Origin: an uncultured Actinomycetes bacterium
GTDB lineage: Bacteria; Actinomycetota; Acidimicrobiia; Acidimicrobiales; RAAP-2
Reading direction: 5' to 3'
NCBI GenBank assembly: GCA_903870905.1
Contig: CAIQEU010000023.1
Coordinates: forward strand, 62,001 to 126,000
DNA length: 64,000 bases
Shown here: positions 50,599 through 59,177 of the stretch, one piece after another
How positions within the stretch are numbered: the stretch's first letter is position 1
How the letters are laid out: each line of letters begins with the position of its first letter
Program-made: the position numbers and the translations under genes
Notes under the pieces: model-generated
Seen by the model: only the letters and a program-made list of their open reading frames with translations
Told to the model about the DNA's origin: nothing
Databases searched by the model: none

Positions 50599-51846
50599 TT
50601 ACCGAAGAGCGAATCGGGTGATGTAGCCGGAGTAGCTCGACACCCACACCTGAGCCGTCGACGGATCGAAGGTGATTCCGATGGGATCCGACGGAACGTT
50701 CACCGTCTCGATGATCGCCAAGTTCCGAGCTCGGAGCATGGTCATCGTCGCAGAGCCGTAGTTCACGACGAAGAGGGCAGAGCCGTCCGTTGAGATGACG
50801 AGCGAACGACATTCAGTGCCGGTGTTCACCGTGCCGACGATGCGCCCAGTGGCGAGATCGATCTTCGTCACCGCGCCTGGTGCGTTGAGGGACACGTAGG
50901 CGTAGGCACCATCGGGGCTGAGGACGACCGTTCGGGGATTGAGGCCGCAGTAGATCGTTCCGACGATTCGGCCAGTGTGCAGGTCAACCTTCACGAGATC
51001 TTCGCCACCCATGATGGCGATGTAGGCGAAGTGCGACGCTGGATCGACGGCGATCCCACGCGGGGTGGCCGGCATGGGGATGGTCGTGACCACTCGATTG
51101 GTGGACGTGGCAATCAAGTTGAGATCCCACGAGCACCAGTTGGTGACGAGTACCCACTTCCCGTCGGGCGATGTGGCGATGAACTTCGGGACGAGGCCAA
51201 CGCGAACTACCCGGTCGATCTTCCACGTCGCGGTATCGATCCGGTAGGCGTAGTCCGGCGTGTCGCCAGCCGCCCGGGCGCTGCTGGGCGAGCAGGTGTC
51301 GAGGCCCTCAGGTCCCATATTCGGCCCATACATGGAGTAGTTGGTGATCCAGTAGTCCTTGCCGTCGGGACTGAACGCACCTTCGACGGGTGCACCGAGC
51401 ACGGTGCCCTTGAGCGCTGGGTAACCGAACTTCGACAGGTCCACAGCTGAGGAGATCGTCTTGACCAGTCGGCCGCTTCGGGCGTTGAAGACCGACACGG
51501 TCTTTCGGTACACCATGTTCTGGGCGTAGACGTAGCCGGTTCCCGAGGCGTTGACGGACTTCGGGGTGATCGCGTTCGAGTAGTACTGCCCGATCAGTTT
51601 GAGTCGGCGCTGGGCGATGCGAGGACCTGGCGGAATCTGTTCGAGCGGCCTGGCGCTCACCGTCGTCGTGGTCGTTGGGGGAACGGTGGTCGTGGAGGAG
51701 GTACTCGTCGTCGACGAACTGGCTCGGACGAAGTCGGCGGTGACGACGCTCACGCCGAGAATGATCACCAGTGCCGCCACGCCAACGCCGATTCGTCGCC
51801 GGATGTAGACCGATTTACGGTGACGACGCCCATGCTGTGCAGCCAT
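50599..51846 (-). CDS. Membrane-anchored YVTN-type beta-propeller protein
   Basis: A 415-residue protein. It has a basic N-terminus, one signal-anchor helix (about 19-42), a Ser/Thr-only linker (about 43-66), then a six- or seven-bladed propeller with repeated blades such as S-P-D-G-K-W-V-L-V-T-N, D-P-A-S-H-F-A-Y-I-A and S-P-D-G-A-Y-A-Y-V-S. It is anchored outside the membrane and probably serves in binding or scaffolding. ATG at 51846 is preceded by TAGCGT six bases upstream, so it is likely leaderless. Confidence 0.82.
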   Translation of the reverse strand: MAAQHGRRHRKSVYIRRRIGVGVAALVIILGVSVVTADFVRASSSTTSTSSTTTVPPTTTTTVSARPLEQIPPGPRIAQRRLKLIGQYYSNAITPKSVNASGTGYVYAQNMVYRKTVSVFNARSGRLVKTISSAVDLSKFGYPALKGTVLGAPVEGAFSPDGKDYWITNYSMYGPNMGPEGLDTCSPSSARAAGDTPDYAYRIDTATWKIDRVVRVGLVPKFIATSPDGKWVLVTNWCSWDLNLIATSTNRVVTTIPMPATPRGIAVDPASHFAYIAIMGGEDLVKVDLHTGRIVGTIYCGLNPRTVVLSPDGAYAYVSLNAPGAVTKIDLATGRIVGTVNTGTECRSLVISTDGSALFVVNYGSATMTMLRARNLAIIETVNVPSDPIGITFDPSTAQVWVSSYSGYITRFALR

Positions 51847-51852
51847 GGCTTC

Positions 51853-51858
51853 ACGCTA
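51853..51858 (-). promoter_or_regulatory. -10 box for leaderless beta-propeller gene
   Basis: TAGCGT (minus strand) lies six bases before ATG at 51846. The divergent desaturase gene has TAGGGT at 51913-51918. Confidence 0.5.
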
Positions 51859-51944
51859 CCTGAGGCGTTCGGCGATGGGGCTCCACCGCGGAGGAATGCC
51901 TGCACACGCGAGGTAGGGTCACAGTGACGATAGAAGGGTGCCTC

Positions 51945-53036
51945 GTGGCTGATCTTGAACTCGAAGAACGTAGCGAGGGCCGGCCCGCTCAAGCCGGTTC
52001 GCTGAAGCCAGTGATCGACATCATTCCGGCTGCTGCGTACGAGAATCCCACGTGGAAGGGCATGGCGTACTTCCTTCGCGACGTTGCGATGTACGTCGCC
52101 GTGGTGAGCGCGTTGATTCTCTTCTCCAACGTCTTCGTGGTCGCAGGTCTCGAAGTGGTGATGGCCCTCATCACCACCGCACTCTTCGTGGTTGGTCACG
52201 ACGCAGCGCACGGCGCCCTCTTCAAGTCCAAGCGGACCAACTCCATCGTTGGGCACCTCGCCATGCTGCCGAGCATGCACGTCTACGAAGGGTGGGTGCT
52301 CGGGCACAACCGAGTGCACCACCCCTACACCGTTCGTCAGGGCTACGACTTCGTCTGGCACCCCTACACCGTTGAGGACTACCGAGCGATGGGGTTCGTC
52401 AAGCGCATGCGCCACCGCTTCGAGTGGTCGTGGTTCGGCGCTGGGGCCTACTACCTCCGCGAGGTGTGGCTCAACAAGATGATCACTGGTCCATTCCCTG
52501 CACGGTGGGTGAAGGCGATCAACCGGGATCGTGCTGTGGTGCTCGGATGGGCGGGTGCGTTCGCCGTCGGTTTGGCGCTCATCGCCTTGGCTCAGGGTGA
52601 CTCACTCTTCGGTATCGCCTGGATGATCACCCGGGTGGAGATCCTCCCGTTCTTGGCGTTCTGCGTGATGATCGGCTCGGTCGTCCACGTGCACCACGTG
52701 CAGCCAACGATTCGGTGGTGGAAGCGCGCGGAGTGGACCAAGTTCCGCGGTCAGATGGAAGGAACGACGGTGCTGCGAGTTCCCAAGGGACTCGACTTCT
52801 TCTTCCACTGGATCATGGTGCACACCCCGCACCACGTCGACCTTCGCATCCCGATGTACAACTTGCCCATGGCGGCAAAGGCGATTGAAGAGCACTTCCC
52901 CGACGTCGTCCACGACGAGAAGTTGCGCTTCCGTGACTTCCGGAGCAACACCAAGGTCTGCAAGCTCTACGACTTCGACAGTGGAACGTGGCTGCCCTAC
53001 GCCGCAGCTCGTAAGAGCAAGGAACTCACCGCCTGA
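51945..53036 (+). CDS. Membrane fatty-acid desaturase
   Basis: A 363-residue di-iron desaturase. The three histidine boxes are H-D-A-A-H (85-89), H-N-R-V-H-H (121-126) and H-T-P-H-H (293-297), with four membrane helices between them. It introduces a double bond into a membrane or CoA-bound acyl chain, or hydroxylates a related substrate. GTG at 51945 follows AAGGG at good spacing, but GTG at 51924 lies close to where a TAGGGT box would start transcription, so the start is not settled. It resembles the bacterial acyl-lipid group with H-D-A-A-H-G. Confidence 0.88.
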   Translation: MADLELEERSEGRPAQAGSLKPVIDIIPAAAYENPTWKGMAYFLRDVAMYVAVVSALILFSNVFVVAGLEVVMALITTALFVVGHDAAHGALFKSKRTNSIVGHLAMLPSMHVYEGWVLGHNRVHHPYTVRQGYDFVWHPYTVEDYRAMGFVKRMRHRFEWSWFGAGAYYLREVWLNKMITGPFPARWVKAINRDRAVVLGWAGAFAVGLALIALAQGDSLFGIAWMITRVEILPFLAFCVMIGSVVHVHHVQPTIRWWKRAEWTKFRGQMEGTTVLRVPKGLDFFFHWIMVHTPHHVDLRIPMYNLPMAAKAIEEHFPDVVHDEKLRFRDFRSNTKVCKLYDFDSGTWLPYAAARKSKELTA

Positions 53037-53038
53037 AC

Positions 53039-53860
53039 TCAGCGGGCTGTGGTCGGCCCCGTCCAGGTGAATGCTGGTGTCCGCTTGTTCACGAAGGCGT
53101 CGACGCCTTCGGTGATGTCAGGACCGATCTTGGCTTCGTGCTCCCAGTAGGCCGTCACGTCGTCGGCGATGGTGCTCGACGCATCGAAGGACGCGAGTTG
53201 CTCCTTCGTGGCGCGGATCGTGAGTGCCGAGCGTGAAGCGATCATGGTGGCGACGGCTTCGACCTTGGCCTCGAGCGCATCGGGAGCCACCACGAAATCG
53301 GCCATGCCCCACTGCGCGACGAGGTCGGCGTCGATGATGTCGCCCGAGTACAAGATGTAGCGGGTCTTCGATGCTCCAATGAGGCGGGCGCAGCGTTCCA
53401 AGGCGAAGCCGGGGTAGCTGAAGCCCAACTTGGCAACGGTGATGCCCATCTTCACGGTGGTGTCGGCGATGCGGAGATCGCAGGCCAGCGAGATTTGGCA
53501 TCCACCGCCGACGCAGTACCCCTTGAGCATCGCAATAGTGGGCTTGGTCGCTGCAGCGATGGTCTCTTCAGCCACCTTGTTGATCTGGCGGTAGGAGCCC
53601 GGACCATCACCGTCGGTGAGCTGTGCGCCAATGGTGGCGATGTCGGCACCGCCGCAGAAGTGGTCGCCGACCCCACGGAAGACGATGACCTTGACGGCTG
53701 GGTCATCTTCGAGTTGATGCACGAGCGCAGGAATGCCTGCCCAGCTCTCGAGCGAGACCGCGTTGCGCTTGGCAGGCCGGTTCAACCAGATCGTGCCAAT
53801 GGCACCATCGACCGACGCCGAGACGTCGCCGTCGACGAGCGGACCAGCCTGCAGCGCCAT
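53039..53860 (-). CDS. Crotonase-superfamily protein lacking hydratase glutamates
   Basis: A 273-residue crotonase fold. The oxyanion-hole segments are intact: F-C-G-G-A-D-I and G-Y-C-V-G-G-G-C. The two glutamates used for hydration are not. The first position, after G-G-G-C, is Gln, and the second reads G-I-T-V-A-K-L-G with no Glu. A CoA-ester reaction other than hydration, such as isomerisation, hydrolysis or decarboxylation, is more likely. The ATG overlaps the stop of the pyrophosphatase gene (TGATG), so the two are coupled. Confidence 0.85.
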   Translation of the reverse strand: MALQAGPLVDGDVSASVDGAIGTIWLNRPAKRNAVSLESWAGIPALVHQLEDDPAVKVIVFRGVGDHFCGGADIATIGAQLTDGDGPGSYRQINKVAEETIAAATKPTIAMLKGYCVGGGCQISLACDLRIADTTVKMGITVAKLGFSYPGFALERCARLIGASKTRYILYSGDIIDADLVAQWGMADFVVAPDALEAKVEAVATMIASRSALTIRATKEQLASFDASSTIADDVTAYWEHEAKIGPDITEGVDAFVNKRTPAFTWTGPTTAR

Positions 53861-54345
53861 CAGGCGTTCTCCTTGAAGCGAGCGATGGAGGATTCGAGTT
53901 CTGCTTCAGCGGCTTGGCGACCCTTCCAACCGGTCACCTTGACCCACTTGCCCTCATCCAAGTCCTTGTAGACGGTGAAGAAGTGCTGGATCCGGTCGAG
54001 GTGGGTCTTGGAGATGCCGTCGATGTCGTCGACGTCCTTCCACTGCTTGTCGTAGGTCGGCACGGCGATCAACTTGGCATCCTGGCCGCTCTCGTCCTCC
54101 ATCTCGCACACGCCGAGGAGCTTCACCTCAATGACGCAACCTGGGAAGGTTGGGTACTCGGTGAGGACGAGGACGTCGAGGGGGTCGCCGTCGCCGCCCA
54201 AGGTGTCAGGGATGAAGCCGTACTCGGCGGGGTAGCCCATCGAGACGATCATGTGGCGGTCGAGGCGAATGGCGTGGGACTCGTGGTCGTACTCGTACTT
54301 GTTCTGACTGCCACGGGGGATCTCAATGACGGCATCGATCTTCAC
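53860..54345 (-). CDS. ppa: Inorganic pyrophosphatase
   Basis: A 161-residue family I soluble pyrophosphatase. It has I-E-I-P-R-G-S-Q-N-K-Y-E-Y-D, Y-G-F-I-P-D-T-L, and the metal-binding G-D-G-D-P-L-D-V-L-V-L. It hydrolyses PPi released by CoA ligases and polymer synthesis. The GTG at 54345 is chosen over an ATG seven codons upstream because GGAG lies just before it. Coupled to the crotonase gene. A TAAGGT box lies upstream, near the divergent P450 gene. Confidence 0.95.
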   Translation of the reverse strand: MKIDAVIEIPRGSQNKYEYDHESHAIRLDRHMIVSMGYPAEYGFIPDTLGGDGDPLDVLVLTEYPTFPGCVIEVKLLGVCEMEDESGQDAKLIAVPTYDKQWKDVDDIDGISKTHLDRIQHFFTVYKDLDEGKWVKVTGWKGRQAAEAELESSIARFKENA

Positions 54346-54467
54346 GGTTGCTCCACTTGGGTTCATCGGCGCACGGCCGGTTTGGATGACGGCCTACCTT
54401 ACTCCCGTACCCTCGGCCATTCCTGCGGTCGGGGCTGACGAACTACGGTCATTGGTGGAGGTGCACC

Positions 54468-55688
54468 ATGCCCACGCTCGTTTCTGACCTTGAACTCCCA
54501 ACCCTCAACATCATGGGGCTCCCGCGTGCAGAGGCGGTGGCGGTTGCCACCGCGCTGGCAGAGGAGACCTGGATTGCCAAGAGCGAACTCGGCTACGCGA
54601 TCCTCTCCTACGACGAAGGGGTCTCCGCACTGCGTGAGCGTCGGTTCTTCAACGGTATTCGCCTCATCCGAGAGTTGAACGGGCTCGATCCCGATTCGCC
54701 GGTGGCCGGTCCTCCTCGACGCGAGTCGATCCTCTCCATGGAGGGCGACGCCCACACCCGACTCCGTCGGTTGGTGAGTCCAGCGTTCACGCCGGGGGCT
54801 GTCGACTCTCATCGACCGATGATGCGGACGCTCATCGCTGATCTCATCCGACCCCACCTCAGTGCGGGGCGGCTCGAGCTCGTCACCGATGTGTGTGAGC
54901 CGTATCCGATCCCGATCATCTGCGAAGTCCTCGGCGCCCCAGCGAGCGACTGGGCGCAGTTCAGTGATTGGGCGACCGATATCTTCAAGGTCTTCAACCA
55001 GAACCTCGCCGAGGACCTTCCCGCAATCAACGCAGCCGGCGAAGCCTTGGCGGCCTACATCGCTGACCTCGTTGCCGTCCGCCGTGCAGGTCCCAAGGAC
55101 GATCTCCTCTCGGCAATGATCGCTGCCGAAGAAGACGGCGATCGCCTGTCGACCGAAGAACTCTGCATGCTCGCCGAGGCCATCTTGATGGCGGGAACCG
55201 ACACCACGAGGAACCAGCTCGGCTGCGCCATGGCGCTCTTCGCCGAGAATCCCGAGCAGTGGGCCATCCTCCGAGCCAATCCGTCGCTCGCCGGGAGAGC
55301 GGTTGAAGAGTCCATGCGCTACCTCGGTGCCGTGCGGTCCACCGTTCGCTACGCCTCCGAAGACTTGGTCTTCAACGACGTGGTGTTCCCTGAGGGAACC
55401 ATCGTCTCGGTGCACCTCGCTGGGGCAAATCGGAATCCCGATCGCTTCGAGCATCCGAGCGACTTCGACATTACGGCCGAGCGACAGAGCCAACACTTGA
55501 CGTTCGGTTCCGGGATCCATCACTGCCTCGGTGCAGCACTCGCTCGCGCCGAACTCCAAGAGGCGCTCACCGTGTTGGCGGCAACCTTCGAGACGGTGTC
55601 GCTCGACGGCCCGGCCACCTGGAAGCCCTCCACGTTCGGCATCTGGGGTCCATCGCACCTCCCGCTGCGGTTCACTCTGGCACCCTAA
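54468..55688 (+). CDS. Cytochrome P450
   Basis: A 406-residue P450 with A-G-T-D-T-T in the oxygen-binding helix, E-E-S-M-R-Y for the E-x-x-R, and the heme loop F-G-S-G-I-H-H-C-L-G. GGAGG lies upstream of the ATG. It is unlike the P450 at 44593 in its N-terminal third. It is followed 54 bases later by an acyltransferase-like gene with its own promoter. Substrate unknown; steroid or fatty-acid hydroxylation is a common role in this group. Confidence 0.94.
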   Translation: MPTLVSDLELPTLNIMGLPRAEAVAVATALAEETWIAKSELGYAILSYDEGVSALRERRFFNGIRLIRELNGLDPDSPVAGPPRRESILSMEGDAHTRLRRLVSPAFTPGAVDSHRPMMRTLIADLIRPHLSAGRLELVTDVCEPYPIPIICEVLGAPASDWAQFSDWATDIFKVFNQNLAEDLPAINAAGEALAAYIADLVAVRRAGPKDDLLSAMIAAEEDGDRLSTEELCMLAEAILMAGTDTTRNQLGCAMALFAENPEQWAILRANPSLAGRAVEESMRYLGAVRSTVRYASEDLVFNDVVFPEGTIVSVHLAGANRNPDRFEHPSDFDITAERQSQHLTFGSGIHHCLGAALARAELQEALTVLAATFETVSLDGPATWKPSTFGIWGPSHLPLRFTLAP

Positions 55689-55714
55689 GCCTGCACGTGA
55701 GGATTGTATCGTTC

Positions 55715-55720
55715 TACGAT
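55715..55720 (+). promoter_or_regulatory. -10 box of acyltransferase-like gene
   Basis: TACGAT lies 22 bases before ATG at 55743, giving a leader of about 15 bases with AAGGGGG. It overlaps the in-frame ATG at 55719, which argues against that earlier start. Confidence 0.5.
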
Positions 55721-55742
55721 GGCGACCAGGGAAGGGGGCAGC

Positions 55743-56864
55743 ATGGCTGAACGACCGTGGAACCGCACGCCGGAGTTCTCCTCCGATGAGGTCTACAAGG
55801 CACTCGACATTCAGGCGCACCAGGGAACGTGGCTCGACGCGTTCTCCGTCAGGTCTCGAGATGACGATCCATGGGACCTCGATCTCTTCAACCCGAAGAA
55901 GGTGGTCTTCACCAAACCCGCCGAGCGGGCGGACAAGATCACGGCCCTGCGGGCCACACTGCTCGATCTCCTCGTGAAGCTGTTCATCTCCGAGGATGCG
56001 TGGGATCGCCTCGGCGAGCAGATGACCGCGCTCTACACCGATCCTGCGCTGTGCGACTTCATGGAGCGCCGTCGCGGCAACCTCTTCATCATCACCCCGC
56101 ACGTGCAGTTCCACGACCTTGGTTTCGTTGCCCTCAAGTCCCTACAGATTCGAGCTGACCTCCCGAAGGACAATCCCTTTGCAGCCCCCGATGATCCAGC
56201 TCGAGATCAGTGCATCGTGCTCAACCGAGTGCTGTCGATGCTCGACCACGATGCGTTTCGGCTCGTCACCGGGGTCCCGCTGCTCGAAGGACTCCTGTTG
56301 CCAATGTGCGACGTCGTGACCACGATCTCGAGCAATGGATCGGGTCGTCACGCTCGCCGAGAACTCGGGTCATCCATGGTGTCAGAGATGAACCAACGAA
56401 CGTCAGCGCACCTCATTGAGACCACCACTCGAGGAGGGCAGATCGTGATCCTCGCCCCCTCAGGTGCACAAGCCAGCCTCCGAGATGTGGATCGCTTCTC
56501 CAAGGCGCTCGTCGTTGGTGCGGCGAGTGCAGGTACCGAGCGCATCATCGTCGAGCAGAATCGTGGATCAGCGCTGACGCATCGCAACGCGGTGGCCGGA
56601 ATCTTCCTCGACTGCCCGTCAATCACACCAGCGGGGGAGATCCTGCCGATCGACGCTGGAGTTCGGGTCTGCCCCGAGGTCTACGTGCCGACCGAACCGA
56701 GCGACCTCGAAGCCATCATGCGGGCGACGATCCGTTCCGGTATCGGCGCTGGCAGGAAGCACGGGTACGAGTTCCGATACGGCAACCCGAGCGATGCAGC
56801 CGATCTCAAGCGACAGCAGCTCGCCCGCCTCGACGAACTCGTGCTGACGCGCCTTTCCACCTGA
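55743..56864 (+). CDS. Putative GPAT/LPAT-like acyltransferase
   Basis: A 373-residue cytoplasmic protein. The segment I-T-P-H-V-Q-F-H-D-L-G-F has the H-x4-D spacing of glycerolipid acyltransferases, and about 110 residues later V-I-L-A-P-S-G-A-Q-A sits where those enzymes have F-P-E-G-T. No strong membrane helix is seen. ATG at 55743 is chosen for AAGGGGG upstream. It may transfer an acyl chain to a lipid or polyol, but the family is not one I can name with certainty. The unusual Q-C and S-G-R-H-A-R-R segments are of unknown meaning. Confidence 0.55.
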   Translation: MAERPWNRTPEFSSDEVYKALDIQAHQGTWLDAFSVRSRDDDPWDLDLFNPKKVVFTKPAERADKITALRATLLDLLVKLFISEDAWDRLGEQMTALYTDPALCDFMERRRGNLFIITPHVQFHDLGFVALKSLQIRADLPKDNPFAAPDDPARDQCIVLNRVLSMLDHDAFRLVTGVPLLEGLLLPMCDVVTTISSNGSGRHARRELGSSMVSEMNQRTSAHLIETTTRGGQIVILAPSGAQASLRDVDRFSKALVVGAASAGTERIIVEQNRGSALTHRNAVAGIFLDCPSITPAGEILPIDAGVRVCPEVYVPTEPSDLEAIMRATIRSGIGAGRKHGYEFRYGNPSDAADLKRQQLARLDELVLTRLST

Positions 56865-56930
56865 GCACTCCACGGTTCCTTGAGTCGAGGGCCTGGCGCG
56901 CCTCGCCGTCAGCATTGGGGCGATGCGTCG

Positions 56931-56936
56931 TAATGT
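56931..56936 (+). promoter_or_regulatory. -10 box for leaderless small gene
   Basis: TAATGT is followed by six bases and ATG at 56943, the same spacing as at other leaderless starts in the window. Confidence 0.5.
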
Positions 56937-56942
56937 TGGCGT

Positions 56943-57230
56943 ATGGCTCGCACAACCCCGACGATGAATGCGACGGCGTGTCCAGATGACGTGAAGCGGT
57001 ACCGGCTGACGATCCAGGGCGACGGCGCCAGCGATGACCTCCAGGTGCTCGAATGGAAAGGGATTTCCGGTGCCGATGCGCGAGCACTCCGGGGCTCTGG
57101 ATGGGATGGGGACCTCGATGAGCTGCGGATGGGCGGCTCGTCGCAATTCCCGACGACTCGTCGGGGTGTATGCGATACCGAGTGCGACGCTGGACCTCGA
57201 CTGCGGGACTGCCAACCGCTTACCCCTTGA
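56943..57230 (+). CDS. Small protein with a VapB-antitoxin-like segment
   Basis: A 95-residue frame. Its middle reads D-A-R-A-L-R-G-S-G-W-D-G-D-L-D-E-L-R, which closely matches the C-terminal tail of VapB-type antitoxins (G-S-G-W-E-G-D-L-D-E-L/M-R). The N-terminal part is not a clear ribbon-helix-helix or AbrB fold, the sequence runs on past where such antitoxins stop, and no VapC toxin follows. The leaderless-type box supports expression, so this may be a solitary or degenerate antitoxin. Its last 11 bases overlap the opposing propeller gene. The rest of the 56865-57219 interval shows nothing else. Confidence 0.4.
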   Translation: MARTTPTMNATACPDDVKRYRLTIQGDGASDDLQVLEWKGISGADARALRGSGWDGDLDELRMGGSSQFPTTRRGVCDTECDAGPRLRDCQPLTP

Positions 57231-58500
57231 CGGTGTGGACGCTGATCTTCGCCACCGTGGTGAGGGAGCAGTAGTAGATCGAGCGGTCTCGTCCTGGGGA
57301 AGGAAACAGCACTGACTGGACGGGTGAATCCGTCGCACTCCTCGCGAGCTCCTCTCCGGTGTCGATGGAGAGTACGACGAGTTCGTCCACGCCGGCTCCA
57401 GCGTTGAAGTCGAAGGTCACCAGCTCACCGAGGTCGCTCGAGGCGAGGAGGTGGCTGGCGTGGTGCTGGAGTCGCTGCCACCGGAGTGGGCCGATAACCC
57501 CACCGGCGACGTCGAACGCGCTGATGACGCCGTTGGAAGAGTCGTAGCCAACGGCGATGCCGCGACCGGGATCGACGAGTGGCGGGTTGGCAATGAGGCC
57601 GCCGGGCAGTCCGCAGATCTCCGCGCTCGAATGGTCTCCGGAGTCGATGTTGACGGCGTGGAGGCGCAGTGGTGCGGTGGCAATCCCCTTGCCGGTGAAA
57701 CTCCCGTCGAAGGCCTCGCTGCCTTCGCCGTTGTCTAAGAAGTAGGCGGTGCGATCGACGAGTACCGGATCCCACCCATACCCTTGGCCGGCTTCGGTCC
57801 GATACATGGTGCGTCGAACTTCGGTGATAATCCCATCGCGGGAAACTCGGGCCGTGATGCAGTGATCGATCCCGATGACGACGACGTCGTCGCCCGAGCA
57901 GGAGAGCCGAGCGATCGATCCTTCGTCGAGGCGGAGTTGGCTGAGGAGTGTCAACTGCGCATCGAGGACCGAGATCGTGCAGGTGCCATCCCCGGTCCAG
58001 CCACTCGGGAGGCGACCGCCGAAGTCTTTGACCACGAGGTGTCCGGAGTCGGTGATGACGAAGGAGTTGTGGGGGGCGTCGACGGAGAGCTCCACGCTGG
58101 CAAGGAGGTCGAGCGACTTCGAGAGCCGGTGCAGGTGTCGGCCGAAGGCCACGTAGAGGTCGCCGTTGGCGTGGGCTCCAATCCCACCTGGCCAGATGCG
58201 TCCACCGGGGAGATCAGCGGAGCGAGCGATGGTCGCGAGGGTGTCGGGGTCGATCTGCTCGACGGCCACCGTTGCCTCGTCGCCAATGCCGTGGGTGAGG
58301 AGGTAGGTGGCATCGGAACTTGGCGTGATGACCATCGTGGTGGCGATCTGCAGGCGTGACACCACCGAGAACGCCTCGTCCACCCCGGGCACGAGGCTCC
58401 CGAGTCCCTCCACGAGGCCCTGACGTTGCGGGCCGCCATCCTCTGCCGGCCAGGGTCCCGCTGCGTAGCCGGAGGAACGAGGCTGGTGGGGTGCGGTCAT
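57220..58500 (-). CDS. Uncharacterised beta-propeller-like protein
   Basis: A 426-residue protein without signal peptide. The sequence is a succession of short beta strands with repeated patterns such as L-Y-V-A-F-G-R-H-L-H-R-L, H-L-V-V-K-D-F-G-G-R and V-V-V-I-G-I-D-H-C-I. This is consistent with a six- or seven-bladed propeller resembling arylsulfotransferase or SMP-30-like folds, but no catalytic motif is recognised. ATG at 58500 has TACGAT six bases upstream. It diverges from the LOG gene. I do not assign a function. Confidence 0.65.
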   Translation of the reverse strand: MTAPHQPRSSGYAAGPWPAEDGGPQRQGLVEGLGSLVPGVDEAFSVVSRLQIATTMVITPSSDATYLLTHGIGDEATVAVEQIDPDTLATIARSADLPGGRIWPGGIGAHANGDLYVAFGRHLHRLSKSLDLLASVELSVDAPHNSFVITDSGHLVVKDFGGRLPSGWTGDGTCTISVLDAQLTLLSQLRLDEGSIARLSCSGDDVVVIGIDHCITARVSRDGIITEVRRTMYRTEAGQGYGWDPVLVDRTAYFLDNGEGSEAFDGSFTGKGIATAPLRLHAVNIDSGDHSSAEICGLPGGLIANPPLVDPGRGIAVGYDSSNGVISAFDVAGGVIGPLRWQRLQHHASHLLASSDLGELVTFDFNAGAGVDELVVLSIDTGEELARSATDSPVQSVLFPSPGRDRSIYYCSLTTVAKISVHTVKG

Positions 58501-58506
58501 GGACGA

Positions 58507-58512
58507 ATCGTA
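58507..58512 (-). promoter_or_regulatory. -10 box for leaderless propeller gene
   Basis: TACGAT (minus strand) lies six bases before ATG at 58500, within a 45-base divergent gap to the LOG gene. Confidence 0.5.
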
Positions 58513-58545
58513 GGTGACACCACTTTTGCGGGCTGACCGAGGACA

Positions 58546-59160
58546 ATGGAGGCCATGTCACTCGCAGAGCTCCGATCATGGAATGCCATCGCCGTCTACT
58601 GCGGTTCAAAGACAGGTGCTTTGCCGGTCTACGCCGAGGTCGCAGGAGCGCTCGGACGGACCCTGGCGGAGCGATCCTTGACCCTCGTCTACGGCGGAGG
58701 ATCGGTCGGCCTCATGGGCGTCGTTGCTGACGCCACCATGGCTGCTGGAGGAGAGGTCCTCGGCGTGATCACCGATGCGCTCCACGCAGCAGAAGTTGGT
58801 CACCCTGGGATCACCACCTTGGAGGTCGTCCCATCCATGCACATTCGAAAGGCTCGAATGGCAGATCTCGCCGATGCATCCATCGTGCTCCCTGGGGGAT
58901 TCGGCACGCTCGATGAGTTCATGGAGACGGTCACCTGGAACCAGCTCGGCGTCCACGCCAAGCCGTGCGGGGTCCTCAACATCAACGGGTACTTCGACCC
59001 CCTGCTCGAATTCATCGATCGGGCCGTCGACCAGGGCTTCATTGCTGAGCAGTACGCCGACTCGATCATGGTCGCTGACGATCCGGAGGAACTCCTCGAC
59101 GATCTCCGCAGCGTGATCTTGCCGAGAGGCATCACCGCCAATCAGCCTGAGTTTCGCTGA
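58546..59160 (+). CDS. LOG family protein (cytokinin riboside 5'-monophosphate phosphoribohydrolase-like)
   Basis: A 204-residue Rossmann-fold protein with V-Y-G-G-G-S-V-G-L-M-G and the diagnostic P-G-G-F-G-T-L-D-E. The catalytic Arg/Glu region is S-M-H-I-R-K-A-R-M. The family removes ribose-5-phosphate from nucleoside monophosphates; the biological substrate in actinobacteria is often unknown. ATG at 58546 is used; ATG at 58555 has GGAGG too close to function. It is followed within 20 bases by the alkyltransferase-like gene, so the two are probably cotranscribed. Confidence 0.92.
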   Translation: MEAMSLAELRSWNAIAVYCGSKTGALPVYAEVAGALGRTLAERSLTLVYGGGSVGLMGVVADATMAAGGEVLGVITDALHAAEVGHPGITTLEVVPSMHIRKARMADLADASIVLPGGFGTLDEFMETVTWNQLGVHAKPCGVLNINGYFDPLLEFIDRAVDQGFIAEQYADSIMVADDPEELLDDLRSVILPRGITANQPEFR

Positions 59161-59177
59161 GGGTGGAGCAGTCCGCT

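Noticed and set aside
54399-56114. 571-residue open frame antisense to the P450 gene
   Set aside because: It covers a clear P450 with intact heme motif. Its product is charged low-complexity sequence without motifs, as expected from the reverse frame of high-GC DNA.
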